Below are positions 29,424 to 37,875 of a DNA stretch of 64,000 nucleotides, one piece after another. Source of the stretch: Cryobacterium sp. CG_9.6. Its GTDB lineage: Bacteria; Actinomycetota; Actinomycetes; Actinomycetales; Microbacteriaceae. Location of the stretch: contig NZ_JARXUZ010000001.1 of assembly GCF_029893365.1 (NCBI RefSeq), positions 1,364,001 through 1,428,000 of the forward strand. Reading direction: 5' to 3'. A program made the translations under genes and the position numbers. Position 1 is the stretch's first letter, and each line of letters begins with the position of its first letter. Under the pieces are notes generated by a model, which made no database searches, was not told the origin of the DNA, and saw only the letters and a program-made list of their open reading frames with translations.

Positions 29424-30635
29424 ATGAGTCGCGGAGTATTTGCGGGCCGCACGCTTGCCCTGGTGGGGATTCTTCTCGTGGCGACAAATATGCGCACCGC
29501 CGTGGCGGCGCTGTCGCCAATCGCGACTCGCATCGACGCCGATATTCCGCTGGATGTCGTGACCCTGGGTGTGCTCGGTATGTTGCCGCCGGTGTGTTTT
29601 GCGCTGTTTGGTATCTTCGCGCCGGTTTTCACCCGGCGGATCGGACTCGAGCCGCTGCTCGTCGTCTCGCTTGTCGCCATGCTGGTCGGTCATCTGACCC
29701 GTGGCCTCGCGGTTGCGCTTCCGGGTCTCCTTCTCGGGAGTGCACTCACGTTTGCCGGGCTCGGCATCGGAAACGTGTTGCTTCCGCCGCTCGTAAAGAA
29801 GTACTTTCCCGATCGGGTTGGGCTCCTCACCTCGCTGTATGTCACGGTTGTGTCCTTCAGTGCGCTGATTCCCCCACTCGTGGCCGTGCCGGTAGCGGAT
29901 GCCTTGGGCTGGGGAACATCCCTCGGCATGTGGATGCTGCTGTCGCTTTTCGCTCTCGTGCCGTGGGTGGCGATGCTGCTGCGGCCCCGGGTAGACCTCA
30001 TCGCTACCGCGCTCATTGACGAGGCGGACCCCGCGGTGCTCAGCCGAATCTGGCGCTCGTCAATCGCCTGGGCCATTGCGGTCATCTTCGCCATGTCCGC
30101 CCTCAACGCCTATGCGTTCTTTGCCTGGCTCCCGCAGCTGCTCCTCGACACGGCGGGAGTCACTGCGGCCCAGGCGGGAACGCTCCTGGCGGTGTATGCC
30201 GGAATGGGTATCCCCTGTGCTCTCATCATCCCGGTGCTGACCGCGCGCATGAAGCATGTGGGACGACTCGTGTACGTGGGCGTGGCGCTTTTCGTTGCCG
30301 GAGACCTGGGCTTGCTGCTGGCACCCGAGACTCTCACGTGGCTGTGGGTTGTTTTCGCCGGGCTGGGCCCGCTCTTCTTTCCGCTCGCCCTGGTTCTGAT
30401 CAACCTGCGCACCAGAACCCACGCCGGTTCGGTGGCCCTGAGTGGTTTTGTGCAGAGTGTCGGGTACACGATTGGCGCGCTCGGCCCGCTACTTTTTGGT
30501 CTGCTCCATTCGGTCAGTGGTGGGTGGACCTGGCCGCTCCTGTTTCTGCTGGCGACGGCGTGCGCCATCCCGCTGGCTGCAACCGTGATTTCTCGCCCGC
30601 ACATGCTCGAAGACGACCTCTACCCTCGACGCTAG
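29424..30635 (+). CDS. MFS transporter, CynX/NimT-like
   Basis: A 403-residue permease with about 12 membrane helices. The N terminus (LALVGILLVATNMRTAVAALSPI) carries the NxRT signature of the cyanate/nitroimidazole (CynX/NimT) branch of the major facilitator superfamily. Other landmarks are GIGNVLLPPLVKKYFPDRVGLLTSLY after helix 4, and a central cytoplasmic loop around 200-215. The substrate cannot be told from sequence; the family includes drug exporters. It lies 16 bp after the TetR regulator, so it is the most likely regulated gene. Convergent with the ROK kinase gene. Confidence 0.88.
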   Translation: MSRGVFAGRTLALVGILLVATNMRTAVAALSPIATRIDADIPLDVVTLGVLGMLPPVCFALFGIFAPVFTRRIGLEPLLVVSLVAMLVGHLTRGLAVALPGLLLGSALTFAGLGIGNVLLPPLVKKYFPDRVGLLTSLYVTVVSFSALIPPLVAVPVADALGWGTSLGMWMLLSLFALVPWVAMLLRPRVDLIATALIDEADPAVLSRIWRSSIAWAIAVIFAMSALNAYAFFAWLPQLLLDTAGVTAAQAGTLLAVYAGMGIPCALIIPVLTARMKHVGRLVYVGVALFVAGDLGLLLAPETLTWLWVVFAGLGPLFFPLALVLINLRTRTHAGSVALSGFVQSVGYTIGALGPLLFGLLHSVSGGWTWPLLFLLATACAIPLAATVISRPHMLEDDLYPRR

Positions 30636-30640
30636 GAACC

Positions 30641-30685
30641 ATCACGCCCCTGTCGATCACGCCCCTGTCGATCACGCCCCTGTCG
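30641..30685. repeat. Three perfect tandem copies of a 15-bp unit
   Basis: ATCACGCCCCTGTCG repeated three times in the 51-bp gap between the convergent MFS and ROK genes. Confidence 0.9.
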
Positions 30686-30686
30686 G

Positions 30687-31628
30687 TTACGGCACGAGTG
30701 CGGCGCGGTGGATGAGTGCGGCGGCGCCGATAAGTGGGCCGTCACCCGAGAGAGCCGTGGGCACCACCTGCACGCGGGTGGCGTAGGGCAGTTGGGTGCG
30801 CAGAGCGATGGCTTCGCGGGCGAATCGGAGGAGATCGGGTGTGACGAGTGAGAAGCCGCCCCCGATGGCCACGAGATCAAGGTCGAGCAGGGTCGTGGCG
30901 GCCGCGATGGCCTGCCCCAGGGCGCGACCGCTGCGCTGAACAGCCCGCATGGCGATGGCGTCACCCGCCGCGTAGGCCTCAGAGAGGTGTTCTCCCGTTT
31001 CCCCCGTCCACCCCTGCTTCCGTGCCCACGCCACGGTCTTCGGACCGGACGCGATGGCTTCCAGGCACCCGGTTCCTCCGCACACACACGGATCATCGAA
31101 TCCACCCACTTCGATATGCCCCACATGTCCAGCATTCCCGGTGGGCCCGCTCACCGTGGTGCCACCGAGGATGAGACCGCCGCCGACTCCCGTTGACACC
31201 ACCATGCCCATGACATTGTCGAATCCGCGGCCGGCACCCACCCAGTGCTCCGCGAGCGTAATGCAGAGACCATCCATTCGTAGCCGCACCGTGGTTTCCG
31301 GCACGAGATCCTGAACGAGGGAGCGCAGACCAAAGTCCCGCCACACCGCGAGGTTGAGAGGTGACACGGCACCGTCGGGCAGACTGATCGGTCCCGCACA
31401 GCCGATACCGACGCCCCGAAGTTCCGACGTGGCGGGGAGGTCGGCGAGTGTTCGCGTGACCACGGTGGTGACGGCGGCCGCGAGCTCGGCACTCGTTGCG
31501 CCAGCGCCGGTCGGGGCCCGGTGGCGAGTCTCGGCAATAACGACCCCGAGGCTGTCCACGAGGGCGGCCTCAACTTTGGTACCCCCCACATCGATGGCGA
31601 GGGCCGGGTGCGGGGGAGTGTTGTCCAT
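30687..31628 (-). CDS. ROK-family sugar kinase
   Basis: A 313-residue ROK protein, most likely a cytoplasmic glucokinase or related hexose/N-acylhexosamine kinase. The ATP site is AIDVGGTKVEAALVD. The catalytic region lies around GCAGPISLPDG, and GTGVGGGLILGG is the second phosphate motif. The zinc site is GHIEVGG followed by CVCGGTGCLEAIASG. No N-terminal helix-turn-helix is present, so it is a kinase and not a ROK repressor. ATG 31628 has TATGCT 6 nt upstream (leaderless). The open frame continues further upstream into the regulator's promoter, which is not coding. Divergent from the SorC/DeoR gene. Confidence 0.9.
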   Translation of the reverse strand: MDNTPPHPALAIDVGGTKVEAALVDSLGVVIAETRHRAPTGAGATSAELAAAVTTVVTRTLADLPATSELRGVGIGCAGPISLPDGAVSPLNLAVWRDFGLRSLVQDLVPETTVRLRMDGLCITLAEHWVGAGRGFDNVMGMVVSTGVGGGLILGGTTVSGPTGNAGHVGHIEVGGFDDPCVCGGTGCLEAIASGPKTVAWARKQGWTGETGEHLSEAYAAGDAIAMRAVQRSGRALGQAIAAATTLLDLDLVAIGGGFSLVTPDLLRFAREAIALRTQLPYATRVQVVPTALSGDGPLIGAAALIHRAALVP

Positions 31629-31634
31629 GGTCAG

Positions 31635-31640
31635 AGCATA
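31635..31640 (-). promoter_or_regulatory. -10 element of the ROK kinase gene (leaderless)
   Basis: TATGCT on the minus strand, 6 nt before ATG 31628. Confidence 0.45.
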
Positions 31641-31644
31641 GGCG

Positions 31645-31688
31645 TGCTCGTTGGGTATACGAGCGACCAGGACGTGCTCATATGAGCA
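31645..31688. promoter_or_regulatory. Probable operator region of the SorC/DeoR regulator
   Basis: A 14-bp perfect palindrome TGCTCATATGAGCA (31675-31688) lies about 30 bp from a second inverted pair with the same half-site, TGCTCG (31645-31650) and CGAGCG (31660-31665). Both sit between the divergent ROK and regulator genes. Assignment to the adjacent regulator is inference from position. Confidence 0.5.
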
Positions 31689-31780
31689 AGATCCACAACG
31701 TCTGTTGTTTGCGTGCATCAAGCAATCTAGGCTGACGTAGAGAGCGGCACAGTAACCACGGCACGGAAAGGTACGCACCC

Positions 31781-32731
31781 ATGAGTGACATCGATGAGCT
31801 TCTTTCCATTCGGGCCGCGGAGCTCTACTACGAAGAAAACCAGACGCAAGATGAGATTGGCGTGATTCTTCGGATCACCCGCTGGAAGGTGGGACGCCTT
31901 CTCGCCCAGGCCAAGGCCAATGGGTTTATTCGCATTGAAATTGTGCACCCGCGGGCACGGCGTCTGCCCATCGAGCGGAGGTTGCGGGAGACCAGCGGCC
32001 TGACCGACGTGATCGTTGTGTCGTCCGCCGGGGTGTCCAGCGACGAGGAGCTTCAGGCCAGAACGGCCCAGGCGGCCGCCGACTATCTCACCGGACTGCG
32101 ACCGATTCCGCGCACCCTCGGCATCAGCTGGGGACGCACCCTCCACGAAGTCTCGCTGAGCTTGAAGCAGGGGTGGGCTCCCGGGGTCAACGTTGTACAA
32201 ATCAACGGCGGTGTGAGCATCAACCAGCGCACGGGAACGGCTGCGGCGACGGCCGTCACGATCGCGCAGAAGGCGAACGGATCGGCGACCCTTCTTCCCA
32301 GTCCGGCCATCTTTGAACGCCGCGAGACGAAACGTGCCATTGAAGCGGATCGCACGGTTGCGGCGGTTTTGACTCAGGGCGCCAACGCGACGGCCTATCT
32401 CTACAGCGCCGGTCAGGCCGACGAGAACTCCGCCCTTGTCGACAGCGGATATCTCACGGTCGACCAGATCACCGAGCTGGTGAACAAGGGCGCGGTGGGC
32501 GATATCGTGGGCCGCTACATCGACAAGAATGGACGCATTGTCGATCCCGAACTCGACGAGCGCACGGTCGGCATCCAGCTCGAACAGTTGCGACGCGCAC
32601 CTCAGGCTATTGCCGTCATCTCCGGGCGGGCCAAGCACGAGATCGCCCGGGCTATCGTGACCAGCGGTCTCTGCACTGTTCTCGTGACAGACGAAGACAC
32701 CGCGAACGCGCTCCTCGGCATCACCGAATGA
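31781..32731 (+). CDS. deoR: SorC/DeoR-type sugar-responsive transcriptional regulator
   Basis: A 316-residue regulator of the SorC family, to which Bacillus DeoR belongs. The N-terminal helix-turn-helix is AAELYYEENQTQDEIGVILRITRWKVGRLL. The large C-terminal sugar-phosphate-binding domain includes LGISWGRTLHEV and NGGVSINQRTGT, and ends in a typical GLCTVLVTDEDTANALL. The gene heads a deoC-aldehyde dehydrogenase operon, so its effector is probably deoxyribose 5-phosphate or a related sugar phosphate. GGAAAGG precedes the ATG, and TAGGCT about 45 bp upstream may be its promoter, so it has a leader. Confidence 0.88.
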   Translation: MSDIDELLSIRAAELYYEENQTQDEIGVILRITRWKVGRLLAQAKANGFIRIEIVHPRARRLPIERRLRETSGLTDVIVVSSAGVSSDEELQARTAQAAADYLTGLRPIPRTLGISWGRTLHEVSLSLKQGWAPGVNVVQINGGVSINQRTGTAAATAVTIAQKANGSATLLPSPAIFERRETKRAIEADRTVAAVLTQGANATAYLYSAGQADENSALVDSGYLTVDQITELVNKGAVGDIVGRYIDKNGRIVDPELDERTVGIQLEQLRRAPQAIAVISGRAKHEIARAIVTSGLCTVLVTDEDTANALLGITE

Positions 32732-32800
32732 TCCCCACACGTACACCGACGGGAACCCGACACCGGGCACCCACGCAAACTTTGACAGTAAGGACAAGTT

Positions 32801-33814
32801 ATGACGACCAGTAATCTGGTACCCGCTCAGCTGGCCCAGCGTGCACACTCGCTGATCGGTGGAGAAGCCACCGACGCGAACCTGCGCCGCTACCTGCACG
32901 GTATCCCCGGAATCGATGCCGTTGGGCTGGAGGCGCGCGCCGCCGACCTCGGCAGCCGCTCCATCAAGACAAGCTCCAAGCGGTGGGCGATTGACACCAT
33001 CATCAGCCTTATCGACCTGACCACGCTGGAGGGTGCAGACACCCCCGGCAAGGTCCGCTCGCTGGTCAGCAAGGCTCTCATCCCCGACCCGAGTGACCCG
33101 GGATGCCCGCGCGTGGCAGCCGTCTGCGTCTACGGTGACATGGTGGGCACCGCCGTAACGGCCCTCGGGTCCGCGCACGCCGCCGGCACAGCTACCGGCG
33201 TGAACGTGGCCGCTGTCGCCACCGCTTTCCCGAGCGGCCGCGCATCCCTGGCCATTAAGCTGCTCGACGTGGCCGACGCGGTTGCCGCCGGCGCCGACGA
33301 GATCGACATGGTCATCGATCGCGGGGCCTTCCTGTCCGGACGTTTTGGTCAGGTTTACGACGAGATCGTGGCCGTGAAGGAGGCGTGCCGCCGCAGCAAC
33401 GGAACCTTCGCTCATCTCAAGGTCATTCTCGAGACGGGCGAACTGAACACCTACGACAACGTGCGTCGGGCGAGCTGGCTGGCCATTCTTGCCGGGGGAG
33501 ACTTCATCAAGACCTCGACCGGCAAGGTCGCACCGGCAGCCACCCTGCCGGTGACCCTGTCGATGCTCGAGGTGGTGCGCGACTGGCACCGGCTCACCGG
33601 CGAAAAGATCGGCGTGAAGCCTGCCGGCGGCATCCGCACGTCAAAAGATGCCATCAAGTACCTCGTCACCGTGGCCGAGACCGTGGGTGAGGAGTGGCTT
33701 CAGCCGCACCTGTTCCGCTTCGGCGCGTCCAGCCTGCTCAACGACGTGCTGCTGCAACGCCAGAAGATGACCAGCGGGCACTACTCGGGCCCCGACTACG
33801 TGACGATCGACTAA
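32801..33814 (+). CDS. deoC: Deoxyribose-phosphate aldolase
   Basis: Cleaves 2-deoxyribose 5-phosphate to acetaldehyde and glyceraldehyde 3-phosphate during deoxynucleoside catabolism. The 337-residue form is the long actinobacterial/eukaryotic type. The Schiff-base Lys is in GGDFIKTSTGK (about residue 236), with the second Lys in GVKPAGGIRT and the Asp-containing ADEIDMVIDRGAF. AAGGAC precedes the ATG. It is followed 10 bp later by an aldehyde dehydrogenase that could oxidise the acetaldehyde. Confidence 0.95.
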   Translation: MTTSNLVPAQLAQRAHSLIGGEATDANLRRYLHGIPGIDAVGLEARAADLGSRSIKTSSKRWAIDTIISLIDLTTLEGADTPGKVRSLVSKALIPDPSDPGCPRVAAVCVYGDMVGTAVTALGSAHAAGTATGVNVAAVATAFPSGRASLAIKLLDVADAVAAGADEIDMVIDRGAFLSGRFGQVYDEIVAVKEACRRSNGTFAHLKVILETGELNTYDNVRRASWLAILAGGDFIKTSTGKVAPAATLPVTLSMLEVVRDWHRLTGEKIGVKPAGGIRTSKDAIKYLVTVAETVGEEWLQPHLFRFGASSLLNDVLLQRQKMTSGHYSGPDYVTID

Positions 33815-33824
33815 GGACCTGCTG

Positions 33825-35363
33825 ATGAACTTTCTTGACTATGCCCCCGCCCCGGAGTCTCAGGCGATCCTGAACCTCAAATCCGAGTACGGTCTCTTCA
33901 TCGACGGTGACTTCACACCGGGTCGCGGCACACCGTTCCAGACCATTTCCCCGGCCACCGAGAAGCAGATCACCATGATCGCGGCGGCTAACGCAGCGGA
34001 TGTCGACCTCGCCGTCGCCGCCGCACGTCGCGCCTACGATCGCACCTGGTCACGCCTGTCCGGAAGTGACCGCGGCAAGTACCTGTTCCGCATTGCACGT
34101 CTGGTGCAGGAGCGCGCCCGCGAACTCGCCGTGGCCGAGAGCCTCGACAACGGCAAGCCCATCAAGGAAACCCGTGACGTTGACGTGCCCCTCGTGGCCG
34201 CCTGGTTCTTCTACTACGCGGGCTGGGCCGACAAGCTCGATCACGCCGGTGTGGGGCCGAATCCCGCCGCGCTCGGTGTTGCTGCTCAGGTTATTCCGTG
34301 GAACTTCCCGCTGCTGATGCTCGCCTGGAAGATTGCTCCGGCCCTCGCCGCTGGCAACACCGTCGTGCTGAAGCCCGCCGAGACCACGTCTCTCACCGCC
34401 ATGCTGTTCGCCGAGATCCTGCAGCAGGCCGACCTGCCAGCAGGTGTCGTCAACATCATCACCGGAGCCGGTGACACCGGTTCCGCCCTCGTGAACCACC
34501 CGGACGTGAACAAGGTGGCCTTCACCGGTTCCACCGCTGTGGGCCGCGCCATCGCCCGCTCGGTCGCCGGCACCGACAAGAAGCTCACCCTGGAGCTCGG
34601 CGGTAAGGGTGCCAACATCGTCTTCGACGATGCCCCGATCGACCAGGCCATTGAGGGCATCGTTCGCGGTGCGTTCTTCAACCAGGGTCACGTCTGCTGT
34701 GCCGGAAGCCGCCTGCTCGTGCAGGAGAGCATCCACGATGAGGTTATCGACCGTCTGAAGCAGCGTTTGCAGACCCTGCGCCTGGGTGACCCGCTCGACA
34801 AGAACACCGATGTCGGGGCTATTAACAGCGCCGCGCAGCTCGCACGGATCACCGAGCTCTCTGACATCGGTGACCAGGAGGGAGCCGAACGCTGGAGTGC
34901 CGACTGCGCCATTCCCGAAAACGGTTTCTGGTTCGCACCCACCATCTTCACGAACGTGTCGACGAGTCACCGCATCGCACGCGAGGAGGTCTTTGGACCC
35001 GTGCTGTCGGTTCTCACCTTCCGCACTCCGGCCGAGGCCATCGCCAAGGCCAACAACACTCCGTACGGCCTCTCCGCCGGAATCTGGAGCGACAAGGGCA
35101 GCCGAATTCTTGCGGTGGCTGACAAGTTGCGCGCTGGCGTTATCTGGGCCAACACGTTCAACCAGTTCGACCCGGCAAGTCCCTTCGGCGGCTACAAGGA
35201 GTCTGGTTTCGGACGCGAGGGTGGTCGTCACGGCCTGGCCGCGTACCTCAAGCCCTCGGCTCGCCCCTCGGCTCGCCCCTCGGTGCGTGCGGCTCTGTCC
35301 GGCTCGACCGCACCCACAGCATCCGATAAGAAGCCTGCAGCCGGAAAGAAGGCCACCAAGTGA
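33825..35363 (+). CDS. Aldehyde dehydrogenase, catalytic
   Basis: NAD(P)-dependent aldehyde dehydrogenase of 512 residues, probably converting acetaldehyde from the DeoC reaction to acetate. Catalytic Glu is in TLELGGKGAN, the nucleophile Cys in NQGHVCCAGSR (about residue 290), the oxyanion Asn in IPWNFPLLMLAWK, and the C-terminal motif is EVFGPVLSV. The C terminus has an extra low-complexity tail with SARPSARPS and a Lys-rich end, encoded by short direct repeats. Its stop overlaps the start of the next gene (GTGA), so the two ALDH-like proteins are made together. Confidence 0.92.
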   Translation: MNFLDYAPAPESQAILNLKSEYGLFIDGDFTPGRGTPFQTISPATEKQITMIAAANAADVDLAVAAARRAYDRTWSRLSGSDRGKYLFRIARLVQERARELAVAESLDNGKPIKETRDVDVPLVAAWFFYYAGWADKLDHAGVGPNPAALGVAAQVIPWNFPLLMLAWKIAPALAAGNTVVLKPAETTSLTAMLFAEILQQADLPAGVVNIITGAGDTGSALVNHPDVNKVAFTGSTAVGRAIARSVAGTDKKLTLELGGKGANIVFDDAPIDQAIEGIVRGAFFNQGHVCCAGSRLLVQESIHDEVIDRLKQRLQTLRLGDPLDKNTDVGAINSAAQLARITELSDIGDQEGAERWSADCAIPENGFWFAPTIFTNVSTSHRIAREEVFGPVLSVLTFRTPAEAIAKANNTPYGLSAGIWSDKGSRILAVADKLRAGVIWANTFNQFDPASPFGGYKESGFGREGGRHGLAAYLKPSARPSARPSVRAALSGSTAPTASDKKPAAGKKATK

Positions 35364-36223
35364 CCCGTCTCGTCATTCCCAAGACCTACAAGCTCTACAT
35401 CGGTGGAAAATTTCCGCGCAGCGAATCCGGACGGGTGTACGAAGTCGTGTCGAACAAGGGTGAATTCCTCGCCAATGCTGCCCAGGCCTCTCGCAAAGAT
35501 GCCCGCGACGCGGTCGTGGCCGCGCGCGGTGCTCTTGCTGGCTGGTCTGGCGCTACGGGCTACAACCGTGGCCAGGTGCTGTACCGCATCGCAGAGCTGC
35601 TCGAGGGACGTCGCATCCAGTTCATCGATGAGATTGTGCACTCGGAGGGTGTGAGCGCCCAGATCGCCGCAGCTCAGGTAGACGAGGCTATTGACCGCTG
35701 GGTCTGGTACGCGGGTTGGGCTGACAAGTACGTTCAGGTCGCCGGCAATGCCAACCCGGTTTCTGGCCCCTTCTTCAATATTTCGGTGCCGGAACCTACC
35801 GGGGTCGTTGCCATCATTGCGCCGCAGAGCAATGGTTCGCTGCTCGGCCTGATCAGCGCCATTGCCCCGGCACTCGTGGCCGGTAACACCGTGGTCGTCG
35901 TCGCGCATGAAACGGCCCCGCTGTCGGCCATCAGCCTCAGCGAGGTGCTCGCCACAAGCGACGTTCCGGGTGGTGTTGTGAACATCCTCACCGGTTCACC
36001 GGCCGAGATCGCCCCGTGGCTCGCAAGCCACGCCGACGTCAACGCGCTCGACCTGGTTGGTGCGGCAAACCTCGACTGGGTGGAACTGCAGATTGCTGCT
36101 GCGGACACGCTCAAGCGCGTTCTGCCGCCGGAATCGGGAACGGATGCCGCGGCTCCCTCTCTGGCCCGCATCGTGGCGTTTACGGAAACCAAAACGGTGT
36201 GGCACACGAAGGCGATTCTCTAA
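35360..36223 (+). CDS. Short ALDH-like protein lacking the catalytic domain
   Basis: A 287-residue ALDH-superfamily protein. It has the N-terminal region (KLYIGGKFPRSESGRVYEV) and most of the coenzyme-binding domain (GVVAIIAPQSNGSLLGLISAIAPALVAGNTVVVVA, VVNILTG), but the Asn-Phe of the usual PWNFP is replaced and the catalytic Glu and Cys segments are absent. After about residue 245 it jumps to a C-terminal stretch ARIVAFTETKTVWHTK that resembles the end of full-length ALDHs. The gap seems to be a clean loss of the catalytic and part of the bridging domain, not a recent frameshift. It is likely a structural partner of the preceding enzyme. Confidence 0.82.
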   Translation: MTRLVIPKTYKLYIGGKFPRSESGRVYEVVSNKGEFLANAAQASRKDARDAVVAARGALAGWSGATGYNRGQVLYRIAELLEGRRIQFIDEIVHSEGVSAQIAAAQVDEAIDRWVWYAGWADKYVQVAGNANPVSGPFFNISVPEPTGVVAIIAPQSNGSLLGLISAIAPALVAGNTVVVVAHETAPLSAISLSEVLATSDVPGGVVNILTGSPAEIAPWLASHADVNALDLVGAANLDWVELQIAAADTLKRVLPPESGTDAAAPSLARIVAFTETKTVWHTKAIL

Positions 36224-36272
36224 GCACACCCGCTTCACAGGCCATACCGGGGGTTTTGTGCAGGGCAGCGGA

Positions 36273-36278
36273 TAAGCT
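36273..36278 (+). promoter_or_regulatory. -10 element of the SDR/DUF2867 gene (leaderless)
   Basis: TAAGCT, 7 nt spacer, ATG 36286. Confidence 0.45.
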
Positions 36279-36285
36279 GTCCTGC

Positions 36286-37809
36286 ATGATCTCTCGTCGC
36301 GTGCTTGTCACCGGTGCCACCGGATACATCGGTGGACGCCTTGTTCCGAAACTGCTTGAAGCTGGATTCGATGTGCGGGTGCTGGTGCGTACGCCGCTCA
36401 AACTGCGCGATGTTCCCTGGGCCGACAAGGTGGAAATCTTCGAGGGTGACCTCGGGGATCCTGCCTCGCTGACGAAGGCCTTTGCCGATGTCGAGGTGCT
36501 CTACTACCTCGTGCACTCCATGGGTACCCCGGGTGATTTCGAGAAGACGGAACATCGGGCCGCCGAGAACGTGGCACGTGCGGCCGCTGCCGCACATATC
36601 TTCCGCATGGTGTACCTCGGTGGACTGCACCCCGATGTCGAAGAACTTTCCCCTCACCTCCACTCACGCGTGGAGGTCGGCCAGATCCTGATGAAGTCGG
36701 GTGTGCCCACGGCGGCACTCCAAGCGGGCGTCGTGATTGGTTCCGGTTCAACGTCGTTCGAGATGATTCGGCACTTGACCGACGTGCTCCCCTACATGCC
36801 GGCACCCAAGTGGGTGCGCAACCGCATTCAGCCCATTGCGGTGCGCGACGTGCTGTACTACTTGGTGGCCTGCGCCGACCTTCCGGCTGACGTAAATCGT
36901 ACCTTCGACATCGGTGGTCCCGACGTCTTCCGATACGGACAGATGATGAACGGCTACGCCCTCGAGGCGGGTCTGAAGCAGCGCGCCATCGCTTCGCTTC
37001 CGGTTCTGACGCCCTGGCTTGCTTCGCAGTGGGTCAACCTCGTAACCCCGATCCCGCGAAACCTCGCGATCCCGATCATCGCTTCTCTCCAGTACGACTG
37101 CGTCGTGCACGAGCGTGACATTGACGACTACATTCCCACCCCGCCCGGTGGGCTCACCGGGTATCGGCGTGCCGTGCGTTTGGCGCTCGGCCGCATGCGC
37201 GACGGTGACGTTGAAACGAGCTGGCGTAACTCATCGATCGAGGGCGCGGCAAGCAACCCGTTGCCCAGCGACCCTGAATGGGCCGGACACATTGTGTATA
37301 CCGACCTTCGGGAGAAGAACACGTTTGCGTCGCCAGAAAACCTGTGGCGGGTCATTGAGAGCATTGGCGGTGAGAACGGCTGGTACTCATTCCCGCTGGC
37401 GTGGGCAATTCGTGGCCTGATGGACAAGCTCGTTGGCGGCGTGGGCCTGCGCCGCGGCCGCCGTAACCCCGACCATCTCAACAATGGTGAGGTGCTCGAC
37501 TTCTGGCGCGTTGAGCAGATTGATCACGGTAAGTTCCTGCGACTACGTGCGGAGATGCGTGTTCCCGGTAAGGCGTGGCTGGAAATGACCGTGACTCCTG
37601 CTAAGGGTGGCGGTTCGCTCTACCGTCAGCGAGCGGTGTTCTTCCCCCGCGGCTTGGGTGGCCGCTTGTATTGGGCAGCTATTCTGCCCTTCCACGGCAT
37701 CATCTTCGAGGGAATGGCTACGCGGATTGCCGCAACGGCAGAGGCAGAGGCGCACACTGCAGCGGCTCGCGCGCTGACCAAGGCGCCTGCTGGCCGGGTA
37801 GGTAGGTAG
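36286..37809 (+). CDS. NAD(P)-binding epimerase-like protein with DUF2867 domain
   Basis: A 507-residue two-domain protein. Residues 1-290 are an atypical SDR / NmrA-like Rossmann domain (VLVTGATGYIGGRLVPKLLEAG, YYLVHSMGTPGDFEKTEHRAAENVARAA). Residues about 330-490 match DUF2867 (WRVIESIGGENGWYSFPLAWAIRG, LDFWRVEQI, GKAWLEMTV, PFHGIIFEGM). The function is not established; the family is widespread in Actinobacteria. ATG 36286 is set by the leaderless -10; the open frame upstream overlaps the ALDH-like gene in another frame and is not coding. Confidence 0.86.
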   Translation: MISRRVLVTGATGYIGGRLVPKLLEAGFDVRVLVRTPLKLRDVPWADKVEIFEGDLGDPASLTKAFADVEVLYYLVHSMGTPGDFEKTEHRAAENVARAAAAAHIFRMVYLGGLHPDVEELSPHLHSRVEVGQILMKSGVPTAALQAGVVIGSGSTSFEMIRHLTDVLPYMPAPKWVRNRIQPIAVRDVLYYLVACADLPADVNRTFDIGGPDVFRYGQMMNGYALEAGLKQRAIASLPVLTPWLASQWVNLVTPIPRNLAIPIIASLQYDCVVHERDIDDYIPTPPGGLTGYRRAVRLALGRMRDGDVETSWRNSSIEGAASNPLPSDPEWAGHIVYTDLREKNTFASPENLWRVIESIGGENGWYSFPLAWAIRGLMDKLVGGVGLRRGRRNPDHLNNGEVLDFWRVEQIDHGKFLRLRAEMRVPGKAWLEMTVTPAKGGGSLYRQRAVFFPRGLGGRLYWAAILPFHGIIFEGMATRIAATAEAEAHTAAARALTKAPAGRVGR

Positions 37810-37875
37810 TCAGCCAGCCCAGCGAGCGAGGTCATCTTCGGCGAAATGCCGTGCGACCTCGCTCGCGGTCTGGAT

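Noticed and set aside
31629..31778. 50-residue N-terminal extension of the ROK kinase
   Set aside because: Runs through the operator palindrome and the -10; ATG 31628 has leaderless promoter geometry.
31727..33589. 620-codon open frame on the minus strand
   Set aside because: Antisense to the SorC/DeoR regulator and deoC; no motifs and no RBS.
36016..36285. 90-residue N-terminal extension of the SDR/DUF2867 protein
   Set aside because: Overlaps the ALDH-like gene in another frame and lies upstream of the TAAGCT promoter.
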